Assembly (NCBI GenBank): GCA_017745195.1
Contig: JAGHZW010000111.1
Span: forward strand, 19,916-83,915
Source of the DNA: Pseudoxanthomonas sp.
GTDB lineage: Bacteria > Pseudomonadota > Gammaproteobacteria > Xanthomonadales > Xanthomonadaceae
Length of the DNA stretch: 64,000 nucleotides
Reading direction: 5' to 3'
Part shown: positions 30,836 to 40,389 of the stretch, piece after piece
Layout of the letters: every line of letters starts with the position of its first letter
Numbering within the stretch: the stretch's first letter is position 1
The notes under the pieces: model-generated
Seen by the model: the letters and a program-made list of their open reading frames with translations, nothing else
Told to the model about the DNA's origin: nothing
The model's database searches: none
Made by a program: the position numbers and the translations under genes

Positions 30836-32233
30836 ATGGACGCCTATTCCCACGACGGCCCCGCCGAAAGCACGCTGGCCGAATACGCCACCGCCCTGTA
30901 CCGCCGGCGCTGGCTGGTCATCGCCATCGCCGCGGCGGTGGTGCTGGTCGCCCTGGTGGTCACGCTGGCGCAGCCCACCCTCTACCAGGCCACGACCATG
31001 CTCCAGATCGAGCGGGAGAGCATGAAGGTGGTGGCGGTCGAGGAACTGATGCCGGCCGAGTCGCCGATGGACCGCGACTTCTACCAGACCCAGTACGAAC
31101 TGCTGACCAGCCGCTCGCTGACCCGGCGGGTGATCGCCAGGACCGGGCTGGCCTCGCACCCGGCGTACCGCGACTACGTCGACGAACCGGCGGAGAAGAC
31201 CGCGGCACCGGGCGCGATCCCGAGCGAGCCGGCCGCCGAGCGCGCGCTCACCGACCGGGTGCTGGCTTCGCTTCAAGTCGAACCGGTGCGCAACTCGCGC
31301 ATGGTGAAGGTGCACTTCGAGTCGCCGGATCCGGAACTGTCGGCACGCGTGGCCAACGCGTACGCCAGCGAGTTCATCGCCGCCGGCCTGGAGCGCAGGC
31401 TCAAGGCCTCGGAGCTGGCGACCGGCTACCTGTCCGAACGGCTGGCCCAGATCAGGCAGCGACTGGAGGATTCGGAGCGCAACTTCGTCAAGTTCGCCGG
31501 GCAGGAGCAGATCGTGTCGGTCGGCGACGACAAGCCGTCGCTCCCGGCGCAGAACCTGGCCGAGCTCAACGCGCTGCTCGCCACCGCACAGGCCGCGCGG
31601 ATCAAGAGCGAGGCCGACTGGCAGCAGGCCGCGCACAGCCGCGGGATGGCCCTGCCGCAGGTCGTGTCCAACCCGCTGATCCAGAACCTGATGCAGACCC
31701 GGGCGCAGCTTTCGGCCGACTACCAGCTGAAACTGTCCACGTTCAAGCCGGACTACCCGGAGATGCGCCGCCTGCGCGGGCAGATCGGCGAGGTCGACCG
31801 CCAGGTCAACCAGCATGTCACGGCCGTGCGCGAGTCGATCAAGGCCACGTACGAGGCGGCCGACGCGCAGGAAAAGCTGCTCGAAGCCAGGATCGGCGAG
31901 TTGAAGGCCGACGAGCTCGACCTGCAGGACCGCAGCATCCGCTACAACATGCTCAAGCGCGAAGTGGACACCAACCGCCAGCTCTACGACGGGCTGCTGC
32001 AGCGCTTCAAGGAAATCGGCGTCGCAGGCAACGTCGGCGCCAACAACATCTCGGTCATCGATGTCGCCGAAGTCCCGACCATGCCCAGTTCGCCGCGCAC
32101 GCTCTTCAACCTCGCGCTGGCGACGATCCTCGGCGTGGGCGCGGGAATACTCGTCGCACTCCTCCTGCATGTGGTGGCCGTTGCGCGCGCGTCGTCCAAC
32201 AGTGAACTGCGTCTGACCGAAAGCGTCCGCTGA
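30836..32233 (+). CDS. gumC: Polysaccharide co-polymerase / chain-length determinant GumC (Wzz/PCP)
   Basis: N-terminal TM, Wzz domain LAEYATALYRRRWLVI...TLYQATTMLQIERESMKVVAVEELMP, long coiled coil, C-terminal TM. Alternative GTG start at 30827. Confidence 0.93.
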   Translation: MDAYSHDGPAESTLAEYATALYRRRWLVIAIAAAVVLVALVVTLAQPTLYQATTMLQIERESMKVVAVEELMPAESPMDRDFYQTQYELLTSRSLTRRVIARTGLASHPAYRDYVDEPAEKTAAPGAIPSEPAAERALTDRVLASLQVEPVRNSRMVKVHFESPDPELSARVANAYASEFIAAGLERRLKASELATGYLSERLAQIRQRLEDSERNFVKFAGQEQIVSVGDDKPSLPAQNLAELNALLATAQAARIKSEADWQQAAHSRGMALPQVVSNPLIQNLMQTRAQLSADYQLKLSTFKPDYPEMRRLRGQIGEVDRQVNQHVTAVRESIKATYEAADAQEKLLEARIGELKADELDLQDRSIRYNMLKREVDTNRQLYDGLLQRFKEIGVAGNVGANNISVIDVAEVPTMPSSPRTLFNLALATILGVGAGILVALLLHVVAVARASSNSELRLTESVR

Positions 32234-32358
32234 GCGCGGCGCGTTCCACGCGTCGCAGTTCCATCCACGCGACGCTGCACGTGACCCGCGTCACCGAATC
32301 CGCACGATCCGGAACCCGCATGCGCGCCCGCGCGGCGCGACTGGACCCATGCATGCAT

Positions 32359-32378
32359 CAATGGCTGCAAAGCCATTG
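32359..32378. other. GNRA-loop hairpin in gumC-gumD intergenic region (CAATGGCT-GCAA-AGCCATTG)
   Basis: Perfect 8-bp stem with GCAA tetraloop; not followed by a T-tract on the plus strand. Confidence 0.6.
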
Positions 32379-32699
32379 CAACGCTGTTCTAAGCCGGTGT
32401 TTCTTTCACACATCGCGGCCGCTGGATTGCACGCTGCTTTAACGGTCCGACGGCCTATTTTCGCAGTGCACCATCAGAGGAAATTCAAGCGGTAAAAAGC
32501 GCAGCGCAATGCGTTCCATCGGGTCGACAGCGAGGCCCGCGGAACGCCCACTTCAACCGGAAGTGTTCGGCCTGCAGTTGGCCTGGGGCGATGCTGGAGG
32601 GCATCGGGATAGGCATCTGCAGGGACGGTCAACAGCATGGTCGCCGCCGACGATCCCCCACACGCCGGCGTGGTCCACGCTCGTTAGGAACGCCTCGAG

Positions 32700-34148
32700 A
32701 TGCTCCTGGCCAACTTGAGCGCCGATACCCCGGCGTCATCTCCGCGCCTGCTTTCGAAATACGCGACTGCCGCTGGTGCCTGCCTGCGGATACTGGACCT
32801 GGCAACCGTGCTGTTCGCCGCCCTCGCCGCCTACCGGCTGCGCTTCGACACCTGGATACCGGGCTTCGTCGACCGGATCACGATCAGCATCTCGATCCTC
32901 ATCACCGCGTTGTGCTTCAGTGCGTTCCCGCTGTATCGCAGCTGGCGCGGGCGCGGACTGCTGCGCGAGGTCTGGGTGCTGGCACTGGCCTGGACCGTGG
33001 CGCTGGCCCTGACCTCCACCCATGTCTGGCTGCTGCAACTGGACCGGCCTACCTACCTGGCGTGGCTGGCGCTGTGGCACGCACTCGGCCTCGTGCTGCT
33101 CGCGACCACGCACCTTTCGGTGCGTGGCGTGCTGGGCCTGCTGCGCAGCATCGGCCTGGACAGGCGCCGCGTGGTGGTGGTCGGAATGCGCCCGCCGGTG
33201 CTGAAGATCCACCGCTACCTGGCGCAGAACCCGTGGGTGGGCATGCAGATCGTCGGCTATTTCGGTACGCGCGACGACATCAGCATCGCCGAAAGCACCG
33301 ACCTGCGCTGCCTCGGGCATGCGCACGAGCTCGGACGGTTCCTCGCCACCGACCGCGTCGAGGAAGTCTGGATCTCGTTGCCGATGGGCCGGCTCGGCGG
33401 GATCAAGCCGCTGCTGTCGATGCTGGACGGCACGCCGGTGAAGGTGAAGCTGATCCCCGACACCTCCGAGCTGGCCGCGCTGAACCAGTCCGGCGAGCAG
33501 GTCGGCAGCGTGCCGGTGATCAACCTGCGCCAGGGCAGCGGCGCACCCGACAACTCGTTCTTCGTGATCAAGGCGGTGATGGACCGCTCGCTCGCGCTGG
33601 TCGCGCTGATCATCCTGGCGCCGCTGATGCTGGCGATCGCCATCGGCGTCAAGCTCGGCTCGCCGGGGCCGGTGCTGTTCCGGCAGAAGCGCCACGGCCG
33701 TGCCGGGCGCGAATTCTCGATGCTCAAGTTCCGCTCGATGCGCACCGACCAGCCGGCCGGCACCGAGGTGAAGCAGGCCACCCGCGACGACCCGAGGGTG
33801 ACGCGGCTGGGCGCGTTCCTGCGGCGCAGCAGCCTGGACGAACTGCCGCAGCTGCTCAACGTGCTCGGCGGCAGCATGTCCATCGTCGGCCCGCGACCGC
33901 ACGCGATCCAGCACAACCGCCACTACGGGACGCTGATCAACAGCTACATGCAGCGCCACTACGTCAAGCCGGGCATCACCGGCTGGGCCCAGGTGAACGG
34001 CTTCCGCGGCGAGACGCCACGCCTGCGCGACATGAAGAAGCGGGTGCAGTACGACATGGACTACATCCGCCGATGGTCGCCGTGGCTGGACATCAAGATC
34101 ATCGCACTGACCGCGGTGCGGGTCCTCGGCCAGAAGCAGGCCTATTGA
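32700..34148 (+). CDS. gumD: Undecaprenyl-phosphate glucose-1-phosphate transferase GumD
   Basis: C-terminal sugar transferase: KAVMDRSLALVALIILAPLMLAIAIGVKLGSPGPVLFRQKRHGRAGREFSMLKFRSM...GGSMSIVGPRPHAIQHN...RHYVKPGITGWAQVNGFRGET. Confidence 0.96.
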   Translation: MLLANLSADTPASSPRLLSKYATAAGACLRILDLATVLFAALAAYRLRFDTWIPGFVDRITISISILITALCFSAFPLYRSWRGRGLLREVWVLALAWTVALALTSTHVWLLQLDRPTYLAWLALWHALGLVLLATTHLSVRGVLGLLRSIGLDRRRVVVVGMRPPVLKIHRYLAQNPWVGMQIVGYFGTRDDISIAESTDLRCLGHAHELGRFLATDRVEEVWISLPMGRLGGIKPLLSMLDGTPVKVKLIPDTSELAALNQSGEQVGSVPVINLRQGSGAPDNSFFVIKAVMDRSLALVALIILAPLMLAIAIGVKLGSPGPVLFRQKRHGRAGREFSMLKFRSMRTDQPAGTEVKQATRDDPRVTRLGAFLRRSSLDELPQLLNVLGGSMSIVGPRPHAIQHNRHYGTLINSYMQRHYVKPGITGWAQVNGFRGETPRLRDMKKRVQYDMDYIRRWSPWLDIKIIALTAVRVLGQKQAY

Positions 34149-34149
34149 G

Positions 34150-35475
34150 ATGGACCTGCCCGGCACGCATCGCCCGGCCATGCCGGCGCCCTGGATCGAG
34201 GCTTCCCGTCCCGCAAGGCATGGCCATGGCGACGCCGCGGCGGTGGCGGTGCTGCTGCTGGCGGTCGGCTACAACTTCCTGCTGGCGGTCTTCAACGCCC
34301 AGGTGATGGCGATCGGGCCGGCCTGGGCGTACGCGGTGGAACTGGCCATCTACGCCGCCTGTTTCCTGCTGGGCATGCGCGCGCTCGACCACGGCAAGCA
34401 GGCGCTGGTCGTGGCCGGCCTCGGCCTGGTCCTGCTCTTCAACCTGCTGCGCTTCCTGCAGACCTGGAGCCTGGACCCGAAGCTGCTGCGCGACGCGATC
34501 ATCCCGTTCGCGTTCCTGGCGCTGGGCGCGCGCTACCGCGGCCGCCTGCACGTGCTGGTGATGTGGCTGGCGCTGGCGGTGGCGCTGGTGGCCGCGGTGG
34601 AGATGGCCTTCCCCGACCTGTACGGCGACCTGGTCGATCCGCGCAGCTACTTCGTCAACACCCGCGGCAACAGCGAAGGCGACTTCTGGAACGAGGGCAG
34701 CAAGCTCTATGTCAGCGCCACCCGCCCGGGTGAGCGCAACTGGCTCGGCGGCTTCGACCTGCCGCGCGCCTCGTCGATCTTCGTCGAGCCGGTGACGATG
34801 GGCAACTTCATCATCTTCTTCTGCGCCGTCGCCATCACCTGGTGGCGATCGCTGCGCCCGGCCGGGGTGGCGGTCGCGCTGCTGCTGGTGGTGTTCCTGC
34901 TCATCGCCTCCGACGGCCGCCTGGCCAGCGCGACCTGCCTGGCGATGCTGCTGCTCGCACCGCTGCTGCGGCGCACCGACCAGACCCTCGCCGGCCTGCT
35001 GTTCGTGGCCGTGCTGGCCTGCGGCTGGCTGGCGGTGTGGATCCTCGGCGTCAACGCCTACGAGGACACCCTGCCGGGCCGGGTCTACCTCTCCGTCGCC
35101 GCGATCGATGCGATGCAGCCGGCCGAGTGGCTGGGCATGGACCTGGCCGCGCCCTACCGCTATCCGGACAGCGGCATCGCCTACTTCATCGCCGGCCAGT
35201 CGCTGGTGCTGGTGCTCGCGTTCCTGCTCGCCTACGCATTCCTGCTACGGATGCCGACCAGCAACGGGCAGCTGTTCAAGAACCTGTTCGTGTTCGCCTT
35301 CGCGCTGAGCCTGCTGGTGTCCAACGCCTACTTCTCGATCAAGACCGCGGGGCTGTGGTGGTTCGCCTGCGGGCACCTGTGGATGTTGCGCCCGCGGCCG
35401 CAGACGCATGCGCCACCGGCCTGCGCGCCGGCACATGCGCCCGCGACCCCCGGCACGGAAACGGTACCGACATGA
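34150..35475 (+). CDS. gumE: Exopolysaccharide polymerase GumE (Wzy-like)
   Basis: Multi-TM; FDLPRASSIFVEPVTMGNFIIFFCAVAITWW...SDGRLASATCLAMLLLAPLLRRTD; position between gumD and gumF. Confidence 0.88.
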   Translation: MDLPGTHRPAMPAPWIEASRPARHGHGDAAAVAVLLLAVGYNFLLAVFNAQVMAIGPAWAYAVELAIYAACFLLGMRALDHGKQALVVAGLGLVLLFNLLRFLQTWSLDPKLLRDAIIPFAFLALGARYRGRLHVLVMWLALAVALVAAVEMAFPDLYGDLVDPRSYFVNTRGNSEGDFWNEGSKLYVSATRPGERNWLGGFDLPRASSIFVEPVTMGNFIIFFCAVAITWWRSLRPAGVAVALLLVVFLLIASDGRLASATCLAMLLLAPLLRRTDQTLAGLLFVAVLACGWLAVWILGVNAYEDTLPGRVYLSVAAIDAMQPAEWLGMDLAAPYRYPDSGIAYFIAGQSLVLVLAFLLAYAFLLRMPTSNGQLFKNLFVFAFALSLLVSNAYFSIKTAGLWWFACGHLWMLRPRPQTHAPPACAPAHAPATPGTETVPT

Positions 35476-35493
35476 AAGACACCGGAGCACGAC

Positions 35494-36570
35494 ATGGGCC
35501 ATCCCGATTCCTCCCCGCCGCCATCGCCGGCGCCGACCGTGCGAGACCTGCGCATCGACGCGGCCAAGGGCATCGCGATCCTGCTGGTGGTGATCGGCCA
35601 TGCCAGGGGCGTTCCCGGCACGCTGGTGCTGCTCGCCTACAGCTTCTGCGTGCCGCTGTTCTTCTTCCTGTCCGGCTGGCTGGGGCGGCGCGGCCGCGAC
35701 CGTCCGCCTGGCCAGGCCCTGGCGGCGATGTCGCGCACGCTGCTGGTGCCGTATGCCTGTTTCTTCCTGCTCGCCTACGCGTACTGGCTGCTCACGCGCC
35801 ATGTCGGGGAGAAGGCGGCGCGCTGGGGCGACCTGCCGTGGTGGGATCCGTTCACCGGATTCCTGACCGGCATCGGCCCGGACCTGTACGTGCAGCCGGC
35901 GCTGTGGTTCCTGCCGGCACTGTTCACCACGGCCATGGCCTGGCTGCTGCTCGCCCGCCGGCTGCGGCCGGGGATGATCGCGCTGCTGTGCCTGCCGCTG
36001 GCGCTGCTTTGGATCGCGGTGTTTCCGCCGACGCGGCTGCGCTTGCCGTTCGGCCTGGACGTGCTGCCGGTCGCGCTGTTCTTCTACGCCTGCGGTGCGT
36101 TCGCATCGACCACGCTGCCGTTGCCGCGCACGATCGGCCGGGGCCTCGCCGGCGCCGCATTGCTGGCGGCGCCGTGGCTGTGGCTGGCCTGGAGCAATGG
36201 CCGCGTCGACGTCAACCAGCTGCGCTTCGGCGCGTCGGGGCTGGCCTTCATCCTCGCCGCGCTGTGCGGCACCGGCGTGGTGCTGATGGCCAGCCCGCTG
36301 GCGGCCCGCTCCGCGGCGCTGTGCTGGATCGGGCGCAACTCGCTGCTGATCCTGTGCACGCACTTCCTGGTCTTCTTCGTGCTGTCGGGCGTGGCCTCGC
36401 TGGCCGGGCTGTTCGCGCACGACGCCCGTCCAGGCCTGGCCTGGGCGCTGTCGATCTCCGCGATCGCGGTTGCGGCCTGCGTGCCGATGCGGGCCGTGCT
36501 CGTCCGCCACGCGCCGTGGGCCCTCGGCCTGCGCACGCCGGCGCGGCCACCGGCGACGGCCGTGGCATGA
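35494..36570 (+). CDS. gumF: Membrane acyltransferase (acetyltransferase) GumF
   Basis: Acyltransferase-3 family: RDLRIDAAKGIAILLVVIGHARGVPGTLVLLAYSFCVPLFFFLSGWLGRR. Confidence 0.88.
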   Translation: MGHPDSSPPPSPAPTVRDLRIDAAKGIAILLVVIGHARGVPGTLVLLAYSFCVPLFFFLSGWLGRRGRDRPPGQALAAMSRTLLVPYACFFLLAYAYWLLTRHVGEKAARWGDLPWWDPFTGFLTGIGPDLYVQPALWFLPALFTTAMAWLLLARRLRPGMIALLCLPLALLWIAVFPPTRLRLPFGLDVLPVALFFYACGAFASTTLPLPRTIGRGLAGAALLAAPWLWLAWSNGRVDVNQLRFGASGLAFILAALCGTGVVLMASPLAARSAALCWIGRNSLLILCTHFLVFFVLSGVASLAGLFAHDARPGLAWALSISAIAVAACVPMRAVLVRHAPWALGLRTPARPPATAVA

Positions 36571-36619
36571 GCCGGTCGCGCGCGCGGGCAGCTGCGGCGC
36601 CGGCGCCGGGAGCGGCGGC

Positions 36620-37765
36620 ATGAAGGTCGTGCACGTGGTCCGCCAGTTCCATCCTTCGGTCGGCGGCATGGAAGAGGTCGTGCTGAACATCGCCCGCCGC
36701 CAGCTCGAGGCCAGCGACGACACGGCCGAAGTGGTCACCCTCGACCGCGTGTTCCATGAACGCGGCGCGCGCCTGCCGGCCCGCGACCGCTACCGCGGCG
36801 TACCGGTGCGCCGCCTGCCCTACCACGGCGGCACGCGCTATCCGCTGTGCCCGCAGGTACTGGGCAGCCTGGACGACGCCGATGTGGTCCACGTGCACGG
36901 CATCGACTTCTTCTACGACTACCTGGCGCTCACCGCACCGCTGCACCGCAAGCCGCTCATCGCCTCCACCCATGGCGGCTTCTTCCACACCGCGTACGCC
37001 TCGGCACTCAAGCGCCTCTGGTTCCAGACCATCACCCGCGCCTCGGCGCACGCGTACCGGCGCATCGTCGCCACCAGCCGCAACGATGGCGAACTGTTCG
37101 CGCCGGTGGCCGGCGCACGGCTGCGGGTGATCGAGAACGGCGTGGACGTCGGCAAGTTCGCCGGGATGGGCGCGCACGAGCCGGGCAGGACCCTGGTCAG
37201 CTTCGGCCGCTGGTCGACCAACAAGGGCATTCCGGAAACCCTGGACCTGCTCCGCCAGCTGGTCATGCGCGATCCCGGCTGGCACCTGATCCTGGCCGGC
37301 CGCGAATACGACCTGAAGGGCGCGGACATCGAACAGCACGTCCGCGTGCGCGGCCTGCAGGCACACGTGGAACTGGCGCCGGCGCCTTCGCAGCAGGAGC
37401 TGGGCCGGCTGCTCGGACGCGCGCAGTATTTCGTCTCGCTGTCGCGCCATGAAGGCTTCGGCCTGGCCGCGATCGAGGCGATGAGCGCGGGACTGGTGCC
37501 GGTACTCGGCGACATCCCGCCTTATGCACGGCTCATCGACGAAGCGCGGATCGGCGCGCTGGTCGACGCGCAGGATCCGCAGGCTGGCGCCGACGCGGTG
37601 GGCCGGCTGGCCGGCGTCGATGCGCAGGTCTTCGCCGCGCGCAGGCAGGCGGCCATGGCCCATGCCGCGCGTTACGACTGGAATGCGGTGGTGCAGCACT
37701 ACCGCGACGAGTACCGCCAGGCCGCCGGCCAGGACACCGCGCACGCGGCCCGGAGCACGCCATGA
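36620..37765 (+). CDS. gumH: GT4-type alpha-mannosyltransferase GumH
   Basis: MKVVHVVRQFHPSVGGMEEVVLNIARRQL...VHVHGIDFFYDYLALTAPLHRKPLIASTHGGFFHT...SLSRHEGFGLAAIEAMSAGLVPVLGD (E-x7-E). Confidence 0.95.
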   Translation: MKVVHVVRQFHPSVGGMEEVVLNIARRQLEASDDTAEVVTLDRVFHERGARLPARDRYRGVPVRRLPYHGGTRYPLCPQVLGSLDDADVVHVHGIDFFYDYLALTAPLHRKPLIASTHGGFFHTAYASALKRLWFQTITRASAHAYRRIVATSRNDGELFAPVAGARLRVIENGVDVGKFAGMGAHEPGRTLVSFGRWSTNKGIPETLDLLRQLVMRDPGWHLILAGREYDLKGADIEQHVRVRGLQAHVELAPAPSQQELGRLLGRAQYFVSLSRHEGFGLAAIEAMSAGLVPVLGDIPPYARLIDEARIGALVDAQDPQAGADAVGRLAGVDAQVFAARRQAAMAHAARYDWNAVVQHYRDEYRQAAGQDTAHAARSTP

Positions 37766-38874
37766 GCGCGCACGCGTCGCATCCCGGCGCAGCGCCGGCG
37801 GCGCACCGGCTCACCGTGCTGCAGTCGGTCGGCGAACCCGACGACACCACCAATCCGTACATCGTGCAGCTGCTCGATGCGATGCCGGAAGACGACGTGG
37901 CGATCCGCCACTTCAGCATGCGCGCAGCGCTGTTCTCGTCCTACGACCTGTTCCACGTGCACTGGCCCGAACAGCTCGCGCGGCACCGCATCGCCGTGGC
38001 GGCGCGGCTCAAGCAGGCCTGCTTCGCCCTGCTGCTGGCCCGCCTGTGGCTGGCGCGCGTGCCGGTGGTGCGCACCCTGCACAACGTCCAGCCACACGAG
38101 CAGGGCGATGCGATCGAGCGCCTGCTGCTGCGCGGACTGGACCGGCTGACCACGCGCAGGATCCAGATAAACGCGGCGGGCAACGACGCGGGCAACGAGC
38201 CCTTCAACAAGGCCGGCCATGCGGCTGGCAAGGAGCCGGGCAGCGCCGCCGGCCATGCCGCGACGTCCACCGACACGATCCTGCACGGCCACTATCGCGA
38301 CTGGTTCGCCCACTGCCTGGTACCGCCGCACGTGCGCGGACGCCTGCTCTGCTTCGGCCTGATCCGGCCCTACAAGGGCGTCGAGGCGCTGCTGGCCGCC
38401 TTCGCCGGGCTGGACGATCCGGCCGCCACGCTGCGCATCGTCGGCAACCCGGCCAACGCGGCGATGCGCGACACCGTGGAGGCGGCCTGTGCCGCCGACC
38501 CGCGTGCCAGCGCGCGCCTGGAGTACGTCAGCGACGCAGTGCTGGCGCGCGAGATCGGCCAGGCCCAGTGCGTCGTGCTGCCCTACCGCAACATGCTCAA
38601 CTCCGGTGCGCTGCTGCTGGCGCTGTCGCTGGCGCGGCCAGTGCTGGTGCCGCGCAGCGAGGCCAACATCGCGCTCGTCGCCGAAGTCGGCGCCGACTGG
38701 GTGCGCCTGTACGACGGCGAGCTGGATGCGGCGACCCTCGCGGCCGCGCTGGAACCGCGCGAGCTGCCCCGGCCCGGACGCAGCCCGGACCTGTCGCGGC
38801 GCGACTGGCCGGTGCTGGGGCGACAGCACCACGCCACCTACCTGGCCGCACTGGCCGCGCGGAGCCGGCACTGA
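37762..38874 (+). CDS. gumI: Beta-mannosyltransferase GumI
   Basis: VVRTLHNVQPHEQGD...DTILHGHYRDWFAHCLVPPHVRGRLLCFGLIRPYKGVEALL...VVLPYRNMLNSGALLLALSLARPVLVPRSEAN; gene order. Confidence 0.92.
   Translation: MSAHASHPGAAPAAHRLTVLQSVGEPDDTTNPYIVQLLDAMPEDDVAIRHFSMRAALFSSYDLFHVHWPEQLARHRIAVAARLKQACFALLLARLWLARVPVVRTLHNVQPHEQGDAIERLLLRGLDRLTTRRIQINAAGNDAGNEPFNKAGHAAGKEPGSAAGHAATSTDTILHGHYRDWFAHCLVPPHVRGRLLCFGLIRPYKGVEALLAAFAGLDDPAATLRIVGNPANAAMRDTVEAACAADPRASARLEYVSDAVLAREIGQAQCVVLPYRNMLNSGALLLALSLARPVLVPRSEANIALVAEVGADWVRLYDGELDAATLAAALEPRELPRPGRSPDLSRRDWPVLGRQHHATYLAALAARSRH
38173..38262 (+). repeat. In-frame Ala/Gly-rich degenerate repeat insert within gumI (30 codons)
   Basis: AAGNDAGNEPFNKAGHAAGKEPGSAAGHAA; DNA direct repeats GCGGGCAACGA (38176, 38188) and GCCGGCCATGC (38212, 38248). 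Confidence 0.75.
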
Positions 38875-40373
38875 TGGCCGGCGAACCGGCCAGCGCGGCC
38901 ACGCCATCGCTGGGCCGCCTCGCCGCCGGCGGCGCGCTGCTGACGATGGGCGGCCAGCTGGTCAAGACCGCGGTCCAGTTCGGCGGCATCGTCCTGCTCG
39001 CGCGCCTGCTGACACCGCGCGACTACGGCCTGTTCGCGATGGTGCTGGCGATCATCGGCGTCGGCGAAGTGGTGCGCGATTTCGGCCTCTCGTCCGCCGC
39101 GATCCAGGCCCGCCAGCTCACCGCCGGGCAGCGCGACAACCTGTTCTGGATCAACACGGGCATCGGCCTATCGCTGGCCACGTGCATGTTCGCCGCGGCC
39201 GGCGCCATCGCCGGCTTCTACCACGAGCCACTGCTGGTGCCGGTGGCGCAGGCCGCCTCGGTGACCCTGCTGCTCAACGGCCTGGCCACGCAGTTCCGTG
39301 CCGACCTCGGCCGCGGCATGCGCTTCCGCTCGCTGGCGCTGGCCGACGTCGGTGGGCAGGCCGCCGGACTGGGCACGGCCATCGCCGCGGCGCTGGCGGG
39401 CTGGGGCTACTGGGCCCTGGTCCTGCAGGCGCTGGCCCAGGCCGCGACCCTGCTGGCGCTGCTGGTGCTGGCGTCGCGCTGGCGTCCGGGCCTGCCGCGA
39501 CGCGACGCGGACATGCGTCCGCTGCTGCGCTTCGGCGGCAACCTGATGGCCTCGCAGCTGCTGACCTACTTCAGCAACAACCTCGGCCAGATCCTGGTCG
39601 GCAGCCGGCTGGGACCGGTCGCGCTGGGCCACTACAACCGCGCCTTCGCCCTGCTGATGGTGCCGCTGACCCAGCTCAACGCGCCGGCGACCACGGTCGC
39701 CCTGCCGGTGCTGTCGCGGCTGCAGGACGACCCGGCACGCTACTCGGCCTTCCTGCTGCGCGGCCAGGCCACGCTGATGCACCTGCTGATGGCCGGCCTC
39801 GCCTTCGGCTGCGCGCTGGCCGATCCGCTGATCGACCTGGTCCTGGGCAAGGCCTGGGCACCGGCCGCGCCGCTGTTCCGGATCCTGCTGGTCGGCGGCC
39901 TGTTACAGGCGGCGGGCTATGCCGCGTACTGGGTGTTCCTGTCCAGGGACCTGACCGGCCCGCAGCTGCGCTATTCGATCGTCAGCCGGGTGCTGGTGAT
40001 CGCGTGCATCGGCATCGGTGCGCAGTGGGGCGTGACCGGCGTCGCCACCGGCTACAGCACCGGCATGGCGATCTCGTGGCCGCTGGTGCTGTGGTGGCTC
40101 GCCCGCTGCTGTCCCGGCGCACCGACCGGCGGCATGTTGCGCGGCGGCGCGCGCGCGATGGCCGGCTACGGCCTCTGCGGACTCGCCGCGCACGTGGCCA
40201 GCCTGCCGCTGGCCGGGCTGCCGGCGCCCTGGGTACTGCTGGCCGGCGCGACCGCGATGGCCGCCACCTTCTCCCTGCTCTGCCTGCTCTGGCCCGCGTT
40301 CCGCCGCGACGTGGCCGGAATCCTGCACACCCGCACGCTCCTGCGCAGCGCGCGAAGCGACGTTTCGCCATGA
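38874..40373 (+). CDS. gumJ: Lipid-linked repeat unit flippase GumJ (Wzx-type)
   Basis: [80 protein letters not shown]; multi-TM MOP superfamily. Confidence 0.94.
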   Translation: MAGEPASAATPSLGRLAAGGALLTMGGQLVKTAVQFGGIVLLARLLTPRDYGLFAMVLAIIGVGEVVRDFGLSSAAIQARQLTAGQRDNLFWINTGIGLSLATCMFAAAGAIAGFYHEPLLVPVAQAASVTLLLNGLATQFRADLGRGMRFRSLALADVGGQAAGLGTAIAAALAGWGYWALVLQALAQAATLLALLVLASRWRPGLPRRDADMRPLLRFGGNLMASQLLTYFSNNLGQILVGSRLGPVALGHYNRAFALLMVPLTQLNAPATTVALPVLSRLQDDPARYSAFLLRGQATLMHLLMAGLAFGCALADPLIDLVLGKAWAPAAPLFRILLVGGLLQAAGYAAYWVFLSRDLTGPQLRYSIVSRVLVIACIGIGAQWGVTGVATGYSTGMAISWPLVLWWLARCCPGAPTGGMLRGGARAMAGYGLCGLAAHVASLPLAGLPAPWVLLAGATAMAATFSLLCLLWPAFRRDVAGILHTRTLLRSARSDVSP

Positions 40374-40389
40374 CCACGAGGTTTCCCCC

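Noticed and set aside
32281-32400. Possible c-di-GMP (GEMM) riboswitch upstream of gumD, prompted by the string GCAAAGCC
   Set aside because: The rest of the GEMM core (CACGCACAGGGCAAACC and paired P1b element) could not be matched; GCAAAGCC here belongs to a simple hairpin.
32385-32410. CRP/Clp-type site ggtgtttctttcacaca upstream of gumD
   Set aside because: Only the TCACA half matches; the TGTGA half is absent at the required N6 spacing.
37524-38873. N-terminal ~450 residues of the 949-aa ORF ending in GumJ
   Set aside because: Out-of-frame reading of gumH/gumI; GumJ itself starts at 38874.
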